Under the pieces are notes generated by a model. That model saw only the letters and a list, made by a program, of their open reading frames with translations. It was not told the DNA's origin and ran no database searches. Of a stretch of 64,000 bases of DNA, positions 21,525 to 34,085 are shown in pieces. A program made the translations under genes and the position numbers. Position 1 is the first letter of the stretch, and each line of letters opens with the position of its first letter. Source of the stretch: Trichopria drosophilae (taxonomy: Eukaryota > Arthropoda > Insecta > Hymenoptera > Diapriidae); NCBI GenBank assembly GCA_030407085.1, contig CM059586.1, forward strand, positions 99,027,501 through 99,091,500, read 5' to 3'.

Positions 21525-23285
21525 AACACTTTTTTTACTGCTGTTTTCTACATCGAAAAAGTATGTGTCCAGACTCCAGGTAAAATTTGAAGTTCTTATC
21601 TCTTATAGAAGTTTCAGAATCATCAATTTAGTAAAATTAGACATTTTTTAAAATTAAATTTTAAAAACTCATTTTTGCTCTAAAAACCGTGATTTTTAGT
21701 AAAAAAAATTTAATAGTGAAAATCGATTGGAAATTTGTCAAGGATTTCAGACCCATTGACGTTTTTTTAGCTAAAGTTTAACGCGTGAACAGTAGATCGA
21801 AAAAACGACTTTTTTATAACAAATTCATAACTTGAAAATACCTATTTCGATTTGGTTCAAATTTACAGGAATGATAGTTAAAAGTACATACTTTGAAATG
21901 ATTATAATAAGAGATATGGGTTTATTTAGTTCTTGGTATATTTAAAAAAAATAGAGTGAAAATTCAATTTTTTTCAATGATTTTCCCCAGTTTTCGCGCA
22001 TTTTTACGCATGCGGATCTTTGGAGAAGAAGTCTGAACTCAAATTTGGATTCCTTGGAAAATTTCCAATGAATTATGCACTCGAATACTTTATTTTAATT
22101 TATTTTCTTAGTAAATTCGTTCGAAAATAAATTAAAATAAAGTATCAGAATGCATAATCGATTGGAAATTCTTCAAGTGAGAATTTTCTGTTTTTTTTTT
22201 TCACATTGAATATTTTTTTTGTGGAATCTATTTTTTCTGCATATTTTTTGCGTTTATTGCAGTCAAATTAATATTTCTTATACAAGCAAAATTATTGTAA
22301 AATATAATAACCATTTTTTAAATTTATTATAATTCAAACATTTGTGTTTAATCTTACAAATAAAATAATGCAGACTTTTGTTAATTTACAAATTCATTTT
22401 AAAATATTCATTGAATAACTTTATAACTTTAGTATGGTTCATTTTATATTTATCCGATGACTGAATTATGGAGTTATTCATACAACAAAGTATTTTTGAA
22501 AGTAGCACTTTTAAAACAATTGGATCCTCAGGCCATTCAAAGAAAGTGTTAACATTTTTATAAGAAGACTTTGTATTTTTTTAATCTTAAGATTTAGTCT
22601 GCACGTTCTGCATGATTAATATTTTGGCTGTAAAAAATTGTTCAAGTCCAAATAAAATTAAGAAAATTCTCATATACGTAAAACTCTTGATAAATTTCCA
22701 ATCAATTATGCATTCTGACGCTTTACTTTAATTTATTTTCCGTAGAATTTACCAAGAAAATAAATTAAAATAAAGTATCTGAGAGCATAATTGATTGGAA
22801 ATTTTCCAAGAAATCCAAATTTGGGTTCAGATTTCTTTCCCAAAGCTCTGCACATACGAAAAAATGCGCGAAAACTGGGATAAATCATTGAAAGACTTGA
22901 ATTTTCACGCAATTTTTAAAAAATATACGAAAAAATCGATCACTTACATAATCATGTCAAAGTATGTACTTTTAACTATCTTTCCTAAAAATTTGCGCCA
23001 AATCGAAATTGGTACTTTTAAGTAATGAATTTTTAATAAAAAAGTCGTTTTTTCTAAAAAACGTAAATGGGTCTGAATTCCTTAGCAAAATTCCAATTGA
23101 TTAGAACTATTTAAATATTTTTTTTATTAAAAATCACGGGTTTTAGAGCAAAAATAAGTTTTTAAAATTTAATTTTAAAAATGTAAAATTTTACCAAATT
23201 GAAGATTGTTAGACTTCTATAAGAAATAAGGACTTGAAATTTTACCTGAACACATGTTTTTCGATTCAGAAAACACCAGTCAAAT
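21525..23285. repeat. Inverted repeat of about 650-bp arms with inner palindromes
   Basis: Left arm about 21525-22200 and right arm about 22660-23285 are reverse complements at moderate divergence (for example AAGTATGTGTCCAGACTCCA versus TGGAAATTTTACCTGAACAC around the outer ends). Each arm additionally contains its own local palindrome built on TACTTTATTTTAATTTATTT (about 22088-22144 and 22722-22780). The 76-codon frame at 22795 is part of the arm and not a gene. Confidence 0.8.
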
Positions 23286-23289
23286 TTTA

Positions 23290-26265
23290 CAATGACGCTA
23301 TAATAAGAGTTAAAAATAAACAAATAACTGAAAAATTATTTTGAAATATTTGATTTACCAGTTTTCATTCGCGATCGAACATTAATTTGCACTTCGTCTT
23401 TGTTGCTAGTTTAACAGTGCAAACGAATTGTTGAAATATTGACAACCTCGTTTTAATATATCCAATTTTTACCTTACGAGAAAAGCAAATATTGACGGGA
23501 ACATTTTAATTACTAGGTGCAGCACATGAGAATTTTGGAAAAGGTTTTCATTTTCGTTTTAGTCGCCCCGTGAATTGATTGGTTTGATTTAAGCTTCGTC
23601 CTTTTCAAATGTTTGATATTTTAACATCGAATAAACAAATTTTGAGATTATTAAAGCAAAAATTTTGTATTAATTGACCGACAATTACTTCCATAAAAAT
23701 TTAATCTTTTAAATTCATTTCAAATTTCTCAAATATTCGTTCCGGGTCATTTTAGCTCCCATGATAATTTAATTAAAGACGTTCTAAATTGATGAATAAT
23801 TGTTCCCGAGAGCATCGACGTTTTGATATATTGTCTAATTAATTGATGGAGTTCAATCTTAATAAATTCATTGCTCTGCTTCTATTGCCTCATATTTGAC
23901 AGCTATACAAAATCAATTGCCCGAATTTAATTTCATAAACCAGTATATTGCTAAGGAATTTGTTCTTAACATAATTTCAGAATAGCAATTATGTTGTGGT
24001 AAAAGATTTAAAATAATTTGGTATCACAAAATTTAGATCTTCATCAATTACTAAATAATATTAAGTCGTCATTATTGACAAAAAAGAGGGCTACAAAGTG
24101 GCCTCTTCTAGCAAAAGGACGAGTCATAATTAAAGCTGCTATACAGACAAAAAAAATCTCGTCACTGGAATTTAAATGAAAAATGTTGTTATAACTATAT
24201 GTTGTTTAGTAAATTTTAGAAAGTATTCATTGTAAAGGATTGTTCCACCTTGGTTAGTTTTGCAATTAAACACTAACTATTAAAATAGTGATTAATAGTT
24301 TAAATGAAGTAAAACTTGTTAGAAATCATTTCATAATAATTTATGTTAAATCTTTTATGGTTTTAGTAGAACCTACAAGACAATTAAAAATTAAATATCT
24401 CATAACCTTTTAATCTGAGGTTGTCTTAGATTAATCGATTATTATTTTATTATACATTGGGATTTATTGATATATAGAAAGCAGCAAGATTAGGGGTAAA
24501 ACGTAAATCTACCTCTGATAAGAGAACATTTGAGGCATTGATGTTCGAGATGAACATCAACGCTGTATTGACGCATTTGATATTCTCCATAACCCATCAA
24601 GATAATTTTACCGTCGATTAATTATAGCGTATAATACGGTCTTAGTTAAATGTGCGTAAATATTCGTCGGAATTATGCATGCTACTTTATTGAAAGGGAA
24701 TAATATGCGCCCTTTGCCATCGTCAGTATGAATTGTTGTTATTAATCTTGACAATCTTCTAGAAGATTAAAAATATATTTGATGAAAGTTACAATTTACG
24801 ATGTTACGTATTTTTTGTAACTTGTTAGTTGTTGTGGAATGCAACACTTCATGATTCTCTGATTGTCATTAAATTACAATGGTCTAATGTTTAATTTAAT
24901 AAAGCAATAATATTAGAGGCAAAATACTGAAAGTAATAATGAGGCATTGTGCCCATGAATTATACAGGGTAATCTATCAAGCCATTAATAATTGTTACTT
25001 AATTATTACTTTAATTAATTTAATTAAATTAATAAATGAAGTAATAGGTTATCTTGTTGCCTTGCTGGTTTTTATCCTGCGGGTAATTGTTCAAGGTTAT
25101 TTAGATGTCAAGAATGTTATACAAATTTCCAAAATGACCTTCAGAAGGTCACATGTTAAACCATCGTCCAAAAACTGTTTTCTTCGAATTTATTCGTGTA
25201 ATTTAGTATTATGTGCAAAGAAATGTGTGTGCATGAAGTCTAACCTCCTTGACAAAGGTCAAGGTGACCTTGTGATCAAATTTCAAAGGAATTTTAATAA
25301 AAGATCTTATTTTTCTATAGTATAAATAATTGTATATCAATAACAAAAAGAGAGTAATGCTAAAAGTTTAGGAACAACAGCAAGATTGTTCTATAAGGTG
25401 ATTAGCTATAATATGACCTTAGCCATTGACGTTCAAGGTCGTTTGACTACATGTCTTCAACAACTTCTTCACACACAAATTCGCTAAAGTTAACAAAAAA
25501 ACACTTTTTTGAACAATTTTTTTAATATCTGTTTTTCTGAGGATCTTTAATGAAGGCATTTTTTATCTAACATTTCGGATATAAAATTTCTCGTTCTTCC
25601 CGAATTCGACATGAAAAATTGAAGTTTTCTTTAAAAACAATTACTTTGATCTTCAATTAATCTCGAAAATTGACGGACTTAAAATCAATCATTTATTAGA
25701 AACATTTCTCACCGGCAATTATGATAATTGAAAAATATTATGCTAGCACCATAAACTTCATTTTTACGAATTTCCATAATTTTTCTTTGACAAGGAATGA
25801 GATATATCATTTCTATCTAATTTTATTTATGATCGTAATTTACTTTACTTTTCTTGTGAATTTAACAAATAGGGTACAAGTAACGAAAATTGGGTATTAG
25901 CAAAATTATAAATGACTCCCATGAGGTCATTTTTAATTTTTCAAACGTCGCGTTAAAAAGAAAGTTATGCTAATAGTTTTCTCGCAGAATATGAAATTAT
26001 TTTTAAGAAGGATTGTGCTCCATTATTCTGTAGAATAATGAGGTAGCATTAGTGATTTCTATTTGTATTTTTGTGAACATGTGGAATGATTTGTCTACAT
26101 GTTTGCATTTAATTTCTTTTATAACTATGTGATATAAAGAATGGTTAACCTAAGTGTCTCTATTTGGTATTCATCCTAGAACAAGCCTAGAGAAAACATT
26201 TGTAAACTTATTAAGAAAAATTACTTAAAAGGAACTAAAAATAGATTTTTTTTAACAAATTCGAC
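23290..26265. other. AT-rich DNA, no gene supported
   Basis: No conserved protein or RNA recognised. The only notable content is the cluster of AGGTCA half-sites at 25135-25440. The 128-codon frame at 24939 is AT-rich, with composition like its surroundings and no recognisable motif. Confidence 0.4.
25135..25440. promoter_or_regulatory. Cluster of AGGTCA (nuclear-receptor-type) half-sites
   Basis: TGACCTTCAGAAGGTCA at 25135-25151 is an everted pair. AGGTCAAGGTGACCT at 25256-25270 is a perfect inverted pair with a 3-bp spacer. Further TGACCTT (25414) and TTCAAGGTC (25432) follow. Nuclear receptors bind such half-sites. Function here is unproven, and the motifs could belong to an unrecognised transposon. 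Confidence 0.35.
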
Positions 26266-26269
26266 TATG

Positions 26270-28420
26270 ATGTACATGGCATCGATACTATGAGATCATG
26301 ATACATAACCATAGTACAAATAATGATAAATGATCATGTCGGTGATGATGTATGGCATTGTTGATTGATAGTGACCGTTTTGACTGATGATTATGCCTTG
26401 CTATGATATCGTCGGGTGGTAATGACATCCTGATGATGCTCATGTTGGTTGATGACGCCGTTATTGATTGATGATGGAGAATAATGTTGCTGATGGTAGA
26501 TGATAATAATGATATTGGCTGATAATGTACGATGATTATGGAGCATAATATAGGTGATCATGGATGATAAGAATTACATTGGTTGACAATTGTTTATGAC
26601 GATTATGATGTCTCATAAGGATGACGTTATGTGATGCTGATTTTGGTTGATGTTTGATGCTATTGCTAGTATTGGATAATAAGATAATAAGATAATGATG
26701 ACGACGATAGTTGATAATCTTTGATGATGGTGATGAAGACCAATTAATATGATATTGTCTGATGATGATGGTGTAGCAATTTTGTTGAAGTCGTTTGATT
26801 ATATTTCACGATGATATACTTTATGTTGCTGATGTTGGATGATAATGATCATGTCTTATGATAATGTATCATGACGTTGCTGATGTTTGGTTATTGTAAT
26901 AATATTATAAATATTTATTACCGAACAGCAATTCACGTTCGTCTATGATGCCCATGATATCGAATTACGTACGACGTCGATGATGATGATAATGAGTGAT
27001 CATATTGGATATCGATAATGATGGTTGCTGAAGTTGATGTCGATGGTGGTATATGATTATAGCACCGTTGACAGTTTTTTCAGATGATCACGGCAACCTG
27101 TAATATCGTGGTATGATGATGATGATTGTTCCTGATGATGCTCATGTGTATTGACGAGGCCGTTATTGATTAATGGTGGAGAATAATATTGTTGATGGCA
27201 TATAATAATAATGGTATCGGCTGAAAATGTATGATGATGTAGCATAATATAGCTGATGATGAATGATAAACATTATATATTGGTTGACAATTTTTTATAA
27301 CGATTATGATGGCCTATAAGGATGTTATTATTTGATGCAGTTATATCATATAACGATGTTGATTTTGCTTGGTGTTTGATGATGTTGCCGGTATTGGATA
27401 ATAAGATGATGATGACGATGATGGTTGATAATTTTTTGTGATGGTGATGAAGATTAATATGATATTGTCTGAAGATGCTGTAGCAAAGTTTTGCTTAGAT
27501 CGATTGATTATATTTCACGATGATATGCTTTATGTTGATGATGTTGGATACAAATGATCATGTTTTATTATAATGTAGCATGACGTTGCTGATGTTTGAT
27601 GATTGTAATAATTTTATAATTGTTTATTACCGAACAGCAATTCACGTTCGTCTATGATGCCCATGACATCGAATTATGTACGACGTCGATGATGATGTCA
27701 ATGAGTTATCATATTGGGTATCGGTAATGATGGTTGCTGAAGTTGATGTCGATACTAGTATATGATGATGGCACCGTTGATAGTTTTTAATGGTGATCAC
27801 GGCGGTGTTCGTAGATAAAGCTGATAGTGGTTCATGATGGACCATAACGTTGCTGATGGTTTGTGGTTGATGATGATTTAGCTTTATGTTGCTGATGTTG
27901 GATTATAACTATGATATAAGTTGACGATGTTTCATGGTACTGATTGATGATAATATTGAAACGGTTGACGATTTTAGTTGATGATGCTGATGATGATGTA
28001 CAATGAAGATGATATTATTTAATGATGATAGTGAAGCATATATTGATACTGCTTCTAGTTGATAAAGACGATAATTGTTGATGATGTTCGATTATGATGT
28101 TGTTGTGTTGGATGCTAAGATGATGTCGGCTGATTATTTTGGATGATGATGAAGTCTGTCGTATATGATAATATCTGGCTGATGTCGGTTGATAACGATG
28201 GAATTGGTTGATAATGTTTTACGATGATGTAACTTTATATTGATGATAATGGAGGATAACGATGGTTTTGGTTAATGATATTTTATGATGATTTAGCATT
28301 ATTTTTTGTTATGATAATAATAATGATGTCCGTTGATAATTTTTTGTGATGCTGACATGAAATGAATACATTGTCGGGTGATGATTGAGATGTGAGATGA
28401 AGACAATTATGCTTAATCAC
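26270..28420. repeat. GAT-rich low-complexity region with 700-bp duplication
   Basis: Degenerate GATGATGTTGATG-type sequence over 2.1 kb. A segment from about 26410 to 27100 is repeated at about 27110-27850 with many substitutions; both copies share ACCGAACAGCAATTCACGTT, GTCTATGATGCCCATGA and TGATGGTTGCTGAAGTTGAT. Minus-strand His/Ser-rich frames in it are artefacts of composition. Confidence 0.88.
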
Positions 28421-28689
28421 AATGCAGGTCGAAATATTTTGCCTTTCTAAAAGAAAATATTTAACGTAACAATAATTTTATGTAATATTTTTGTATTTGC
28501 ATAAATTTCTTATTTTGTATTTAGATTCATATAGTAATGTTAAATGCCGTTTAGTAAGATTAGTAACAAATTTAATTTACGAAGCATAATTTGTGTTAAA
28601 AATGTGTGTGAAGTTAAAGCAATGGAATCGATAATCGAATTTGAAGTTTCTGCAGTAACATTCGATTACAAGGACTATTAAGCATCGGT

Positions 28690-28960
28690 AGAAATCCGTC
28701 GTTCGCCTCTTAATGAAAAATGTCAAAGTTGTATACAGCGACTGTCGCCGTCGACCGCGCGAACTTGGGAATTGCGCAAAGTGGTTTATTACGAGATACC
28801 ATCCTCCGCGGAAAAGTTGCTTTGCTCTCCGTCCTTTCCCGTGCGTTTTCCCTTTATCTTATGCCGAAGAAAAAAGTTTTCCCTCGCGTCGGACGTAGAA
28901 TTTTCTTTCGGAGTTGATCGCGTATCGGCTCAAAGTTTTCAATAGCTGACGGTGAGGAAA
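28690..28960. other. CpG-rich unique island
   Basis: GC-rich stretch with many CpGs (for example GTCGCCGTCGACCGCGCGAA), unlike its AT-rich surroundings. Two overlapping short + strand frames (61 and 65 codons) have no recognisable motif. Could be conserved noncoding DNA or an unrecognised exon. Confidence 0.3.
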
Positions 28961-30044
28961 GGAAAAGAAGGTACATGGGAAAATAAAAATTCTCTTATAT
29001 CGTTAGAGAGGAGTATTTTCAGAAATCTTATTCCCGAACAACTTTCCCCGTTCAAGAATCATTGTTTTTTTTTATTCGTAAAAATCGACAAGAATTTCAC
29101 TACGGCTAATTTATGACAAAGAAGTTTTGTATATTTTCGTTGGAAAATGTTTTATTTTTGTTCTTTTAGAGTGTTTCAAATATTTAAACAAATATTTATT
29201 CAAAAGAAAATTTGTCCTATTTCTCGGAGATCTTTTTTTTGCAAAGCAATCTACAGTTTCGAGACCTTAGTGTCTTCTATGGACATTAGATGTCGTTTTC
29301 ATCCCAAAATGATCTAGCTGTGTATTTCCTATGGCGCGATCGATGGTCGATACAATAAAAGAAAATTTATTTTCATGGTATACAGAGGAGCAAGTGTTTC
29401 ACAAAATGTTTCAGCTTCAAAATGGTACCTACCACTTTTCTAAATATCAAAATGGCGACTTGGAAATGACGGATCCATTATGGTGGGCTATATTGCTATA
29501 TTGTAACCTCAATTGTGTTCAAGTATTGTTTACAATTTATTTTTCTGAATATCATAATTTCCAACAATTCTATAGTTCAAATTAATAGGACATTGTGTAC
29601 CTAGGGAGCAAAATAAGTGTTTGCTGACCAGTGCGAGTTTGTCGCCGGAGCGAATTGAGGAATCTGCAAACATCTTTCTACCTTGTTGCATATGACTATT
29701 TGAATTGCATACTATTGCTCCAGAGTGTGAGAAACTTATTTTGCTCTCTAGGAAGAGAAAGTGCTATTATGCTCCTGTGATCTACAAATAAAAAACCAAC
29801 ATAGATTTTAAAAATCTATAGGTTTTCTCTCGCAATTTATATTTAAAAATTGAATGTTTTTAGTTTTATACTAAATTTCTAATATAAAATAACTATTCTA
29901 CACAAGATGTAGATCCTATTCATTGAAACGGATCGCATTGGAAGTAATACAAAATTATTTCTTAAGATTCGATTTGTCATTTCAAAACGCGGTATTATTT
30001 AAAAAAAAATCTATTTCAAGTCTAAATACTAGGACGAAGATACA

Positions 30045-30470
30045 CATAACTTGGATTCCATTCGTTATTAGGGTGGTAAAGGATTTTCGAATGCTATCGT
30101 GGCTGAAATTCCGAGATGATCCGTCTTCATTAGCTACTCTCGTCTCTCGTCCTGCTTTAGTTTGGTCCCCCCTCCCCGCCCCCCCCCCCCCCCCACCCCC
30201 TTTGGTTCGTCCAATTGTCTCTCGGCTACAGCGATAAGCTCGCTTTCGCGATTTTAGTTTAATGTATGTCAGAATGATTATTCCGGGATAATGAATGGCT
30301 TCCGGAAATGGCATTGCTCCTGCGTGCTCGTAATGTTTTCTTTTCCGATTACTCCACCGGAATTTCGTTTGGTTCATGCCCCGGAAATTGGATTTATTGC
30401 CGCACGTAGGCAGTCTGAATGCAACTGCAGCTCCTAACGATAATTCGGATTTGGTAATAATTTTTACTTT
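30045..30470. other. Unique GC-richer island with poly-C tract
   Basis: Moderately GC-rich unique sequence. It contains a C-rich run at 30167-30200, including 16 consecutive C. Opposing short reading frames across it are of low complexity. No gene recognised. Confidence 0.35.
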
Positions 30471-30637
30471 TAAGTTCTATACAGGTTTAGTCCTTTTTGG
30501 CATCCTCTTTGCACTCGAGAAGTTTCATTCATCTTATTTCATATACATTCATGGAACTGAAAATTATTTTCAAAAGTTCGGTCCTTTAATTTTGAGGTAT
30601 TAACGATTTTCGTCACCGAACTAAAACCCATTTTCAT

Positions 30638-31560
30638 CGATGATGTTGATGATGTCGATGATGTCGATGATGTCGATGATGTCGATGATGGCAATGATGT
30701 CGATGATGGCGATAATATCGATGATGTATTGTATATTGTATACTATACATTGTCGATGGTGTCGATGATGTCGATGATGGCGATAATATCTATGATGTAT
30801 TGTATATTGTATACTATATATTGTCGATGGTGTCGATGATGTATCGTATATTTTATATTATATATTGATGATGTCGACTGTGTCGATAATGTCGATGATG
30901 TATTGTATATTGTATATTATATATTGTCGAAGTTTGTCGATTATGTTAATGATGTTGATGATGTCGTTGCTGTATTGTATATTATACATTATATATTGTC
31001 GATGTTGTCGACTGTGTTGATTATGTTGATGTTAATGATGTCGATAACGTCGATGATGTCGATTATGTAGATGATGTATTGTATATAGTATATTATATAT
31101 TGTCGATTACGTTGATGATGTTGATGATGTTGATGATGTCAAGGAAGTCGATGATGTCGATGATGTCCATGATGTATCGTATATTGTATATTGTTTATTG
31201 TTGATGGTGTCGATTATGTTGATGATGTTGAGGACGTCGAGGAAGTTGATGATGTCGATGATGTCGATGATATATTGTATATTGTATACTATATATTGTC
31301 GATTATGTAGATGATGTATTGTATATTATACATTATATATTGTCGATGTTGTGAACTGTGTTGATTATGTTGATGTTGCTGACGTCGATGATGTCGATTA
31401 TGCAGATGATGTGTTGTATATTGTATATTATATATTGTCGATGTTGACTGTCGATTATGGGGATGATGTTTATGATGTCGATAGTGCTGATGATGTCGAT
31501 TATATAGATGCTGTCGATGAGGTCGAGAATGTGGACTTACCCATATGACGATGATGTGCG
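30638..31560. repeat. GATGTC hexamer repeat with higher-order TA-rich unit
   Basis: Long runs of GATGTC/GATGATG are interrupted about ten times by a near-identical block of the type TGTATTGTATATTGTATA followed by TATATTGTCGAT, at irregular 50-110 bp spacing, giving a higher-order repeat. The Asp/Val/Tyr-rich frame at 31351 is a product of the repeat. A weaker GAT-rich tail continues to about 31990. Confidence 0.92.
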
Positions 31561-31989
31561 ATCATGAAGATGATGTATATCATGTAACGTTGGGTGATGA
31601 TAATGAGAATGATGATGTCAGATGATTAGGATATTGCTAGATGGTTGTTATCCTGTAATATTGTCGGATGATGTCGAAGTACAAAAACAGTGGCATCACT
31701 TAGAGTAATGATAATGTTGGAAGCTAATTGTGAGTTCGACAATGTCAGATGATTAAGATAATGTTGAATGATACTTAAAATATGGAACGATGCTAATGGT
31801 GTCATAGGGTTATTGTTGGATGATGATGATATAGCACCATTCCGAAAATTATTTTGTAACCATTTAATATCTAGTTTGCATGACAAACTACATATTTGTT
31901 GGACAAGCCAACTCTTTTTTCCGTGTTTATGTCAAATAAAAACGATGATCTTGTTTGGTAACGTTGATGTGGATGTATGTTGATGATCA

Positions 31990-34080
31990 TGATGTTCGAC
32001 GAATATTATATTGTCGTATGATGGATTGCAAATTCTTTTCAATGCTTTCAATTAATTTGTACCTTTTTTTAATGAAAATCGTAAGAATCTGACTTTTTCA
32101 AGCTCGTATGATAAAACAGTAAAAAAGAATCGAGCATAAATTTCTCGCAAGAGGGACATTTGAGCCGATAACATGACTTTCTTCATTCAAGTGCACTTTT
32201 ACCGAGCTCTATATAGAAACGGCACAATCCCGTCGCAAAGTAAACGCGAATTTTCGAAGGCAAGTAAACTTTTCTGATTCCTCGCGTAAGAATGCCCTTT
32301 ATAAAACGTTGCTCTGGGAATATTTGATTTCGCTGGCGTATATGTAGATCAGAGTGCGTTCGAACAATACGTTCTTAAATTCCCTACTGTTGAAATCATT
32401 CTGCATTGTTTGTCCAACATGACTGGAATATTGCAGAATTTCGTTTTGATGCGCAATGAAAAAGCAAGGAGCGAATGGGATGATTAACAATTGTTTCAAA
32501 TTTGAAAGTCCTTTTGTTATTCGCTTATTTGTACATTGCAATTCATTTTCAATTTATTTTTAATTTTTGACTTGCTTTGGTTGCACTGATGTTCACAAAA
32601 TCAGGATAGATGGTATATTCAGGATATATTCTAGTACGATAGAATGTAATTCAGTTAATGAATAAGGGATTTTGATTACTTTTTCACTACAAAAATGTAG
32701 TTAGTCGCATGATTACAAATTAGTTTAACTAAATTTGAAAAATGTTTGCCACTGTTTCTATTGCAGGAATGCAACAATCGGTTTGATGGACATAAGAGCC
32801 TCTTTATAACGGACTTATTAACTTAATCAATATTAATTAAATATTGTCTATTTTTTTGTTTTAAAGTTTGAGTTAGTTAAAATATACAGCTCCTGGATCA
32901 AAATCACATTTCCATTATGCGCGGAAGTAACTTTTCACATCCGATTAGATTAAGCCATAACAAGAACAGATCGTTAAAAACACAAACTTCATAAAACGAA
33001 TTGAAATTACGAATGCATTCTGTGACAGAGCTAATATTGCATCATACCTTGCGAAATCCTTAGTAGGAAACAAAGTTTCAGTTAGTTTAGACGTGGAATT
33101 AGTGAAACGAGAAGCTATTTTACGACGAAATACTCTAAGGCGCAAACATACATAAAATATTCATTTCCTCCATAAATCCCGACTATTTTGCGAAGTGCTT
33201 TTGACGGATAAGCGATTAAGTGACCCAGAGAGTACTTTGAATATTAATTTGTAATATATCTGGCCATATGCGAACGTTATAGAGATATCAGTGGTTAAAA
33301 AAAAATGTTGGAGTCACGGAGCTCTGCGCATAATTCGATGTGCATACGTCCATTGATATTCACCCACCCACTCTCGAAATAAAAATGATGTCCATTTTAG
33401 AGAGAAATCGTATGTGTAATAAAAATCGTCAAATATTGCCCATACTGCGATATTTTTATTTGAAGTATAAAAAAGCGCTATTTATTTAAAGCGATTCTGA
33501 GCGAAATGAAAGCGGCGATTCGAAGCAGCTACGCTTTCTGTTTTACGAGCGTAACTTTTAAAATACATAATAAAGTGCGATTAAGTGAAAATTTCGTTTT
33601 TCATTAAGCACACGCATCTCCATACGCTAAAACTGCTTCATGTTTGCGGATTTACACAAACAACATGTGGCTGCGTTTTTAAAAACTGATATATGAATTT
33701 TTCCTCAAAGAATTGTAAACCGTATTTTGTAAACATATATTGCTTTGACATTTTGATTATTTACATGCCGACCTCGTATGCCAATCCAAACATTAAACGG
33801 AATATGTTTAGAGGAAAATGGCGGGTTTCTTCGCAATATTATATACATTTTCTTACTGTGAAAATTGTCCAAATTGATTTTTATGTCAAAGTTGAAATGA
33901 AAATGTAGATATTTTTCATGTCAATGTCAAAGTACTAGATGTTAAAAGAAGATTATCGTTTAAAAAGTATTTTTAAAAATAAATTTGAGAGACAATAATT
34001 ATTTTTGTCCATTTTTCTCTTTTAGTTTTCATACTTGTTTCATATAGTGAATCTCCATTCAACCCGTAGCAAATTCAAAT
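31990..34080. other. Intergenic DNA upstream of the ionotropic receptor
   Basis: Contains GC-richer patches at about 32140-32350 and 33170-33650, and otherwise AT-rich sequence. No repeat ends, RNA gene or second exon of the receptor were recognised. An in-frame TAA at 34080-34082 lies just before the receptor start. Confidence 0.4.
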
Positions 34081-34085
34081 AATTC

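Noticed and set aside
24939..25325. 128-codon + frame beginning MRHCAHELYR
   Set aside because: AT-rich composition, no domain, crosses AGGTCA motif cluster; no splice or homology support.
27057..27845. His/Ser-rich minus frames in the GAT-rich region
   Set aside because: Low-complexity translation of GAT repeats; not coding.
31351..31548. Asp/Val-rich 65-codon frame
   Set aside because: Direct translation of the GATGTC repeat.
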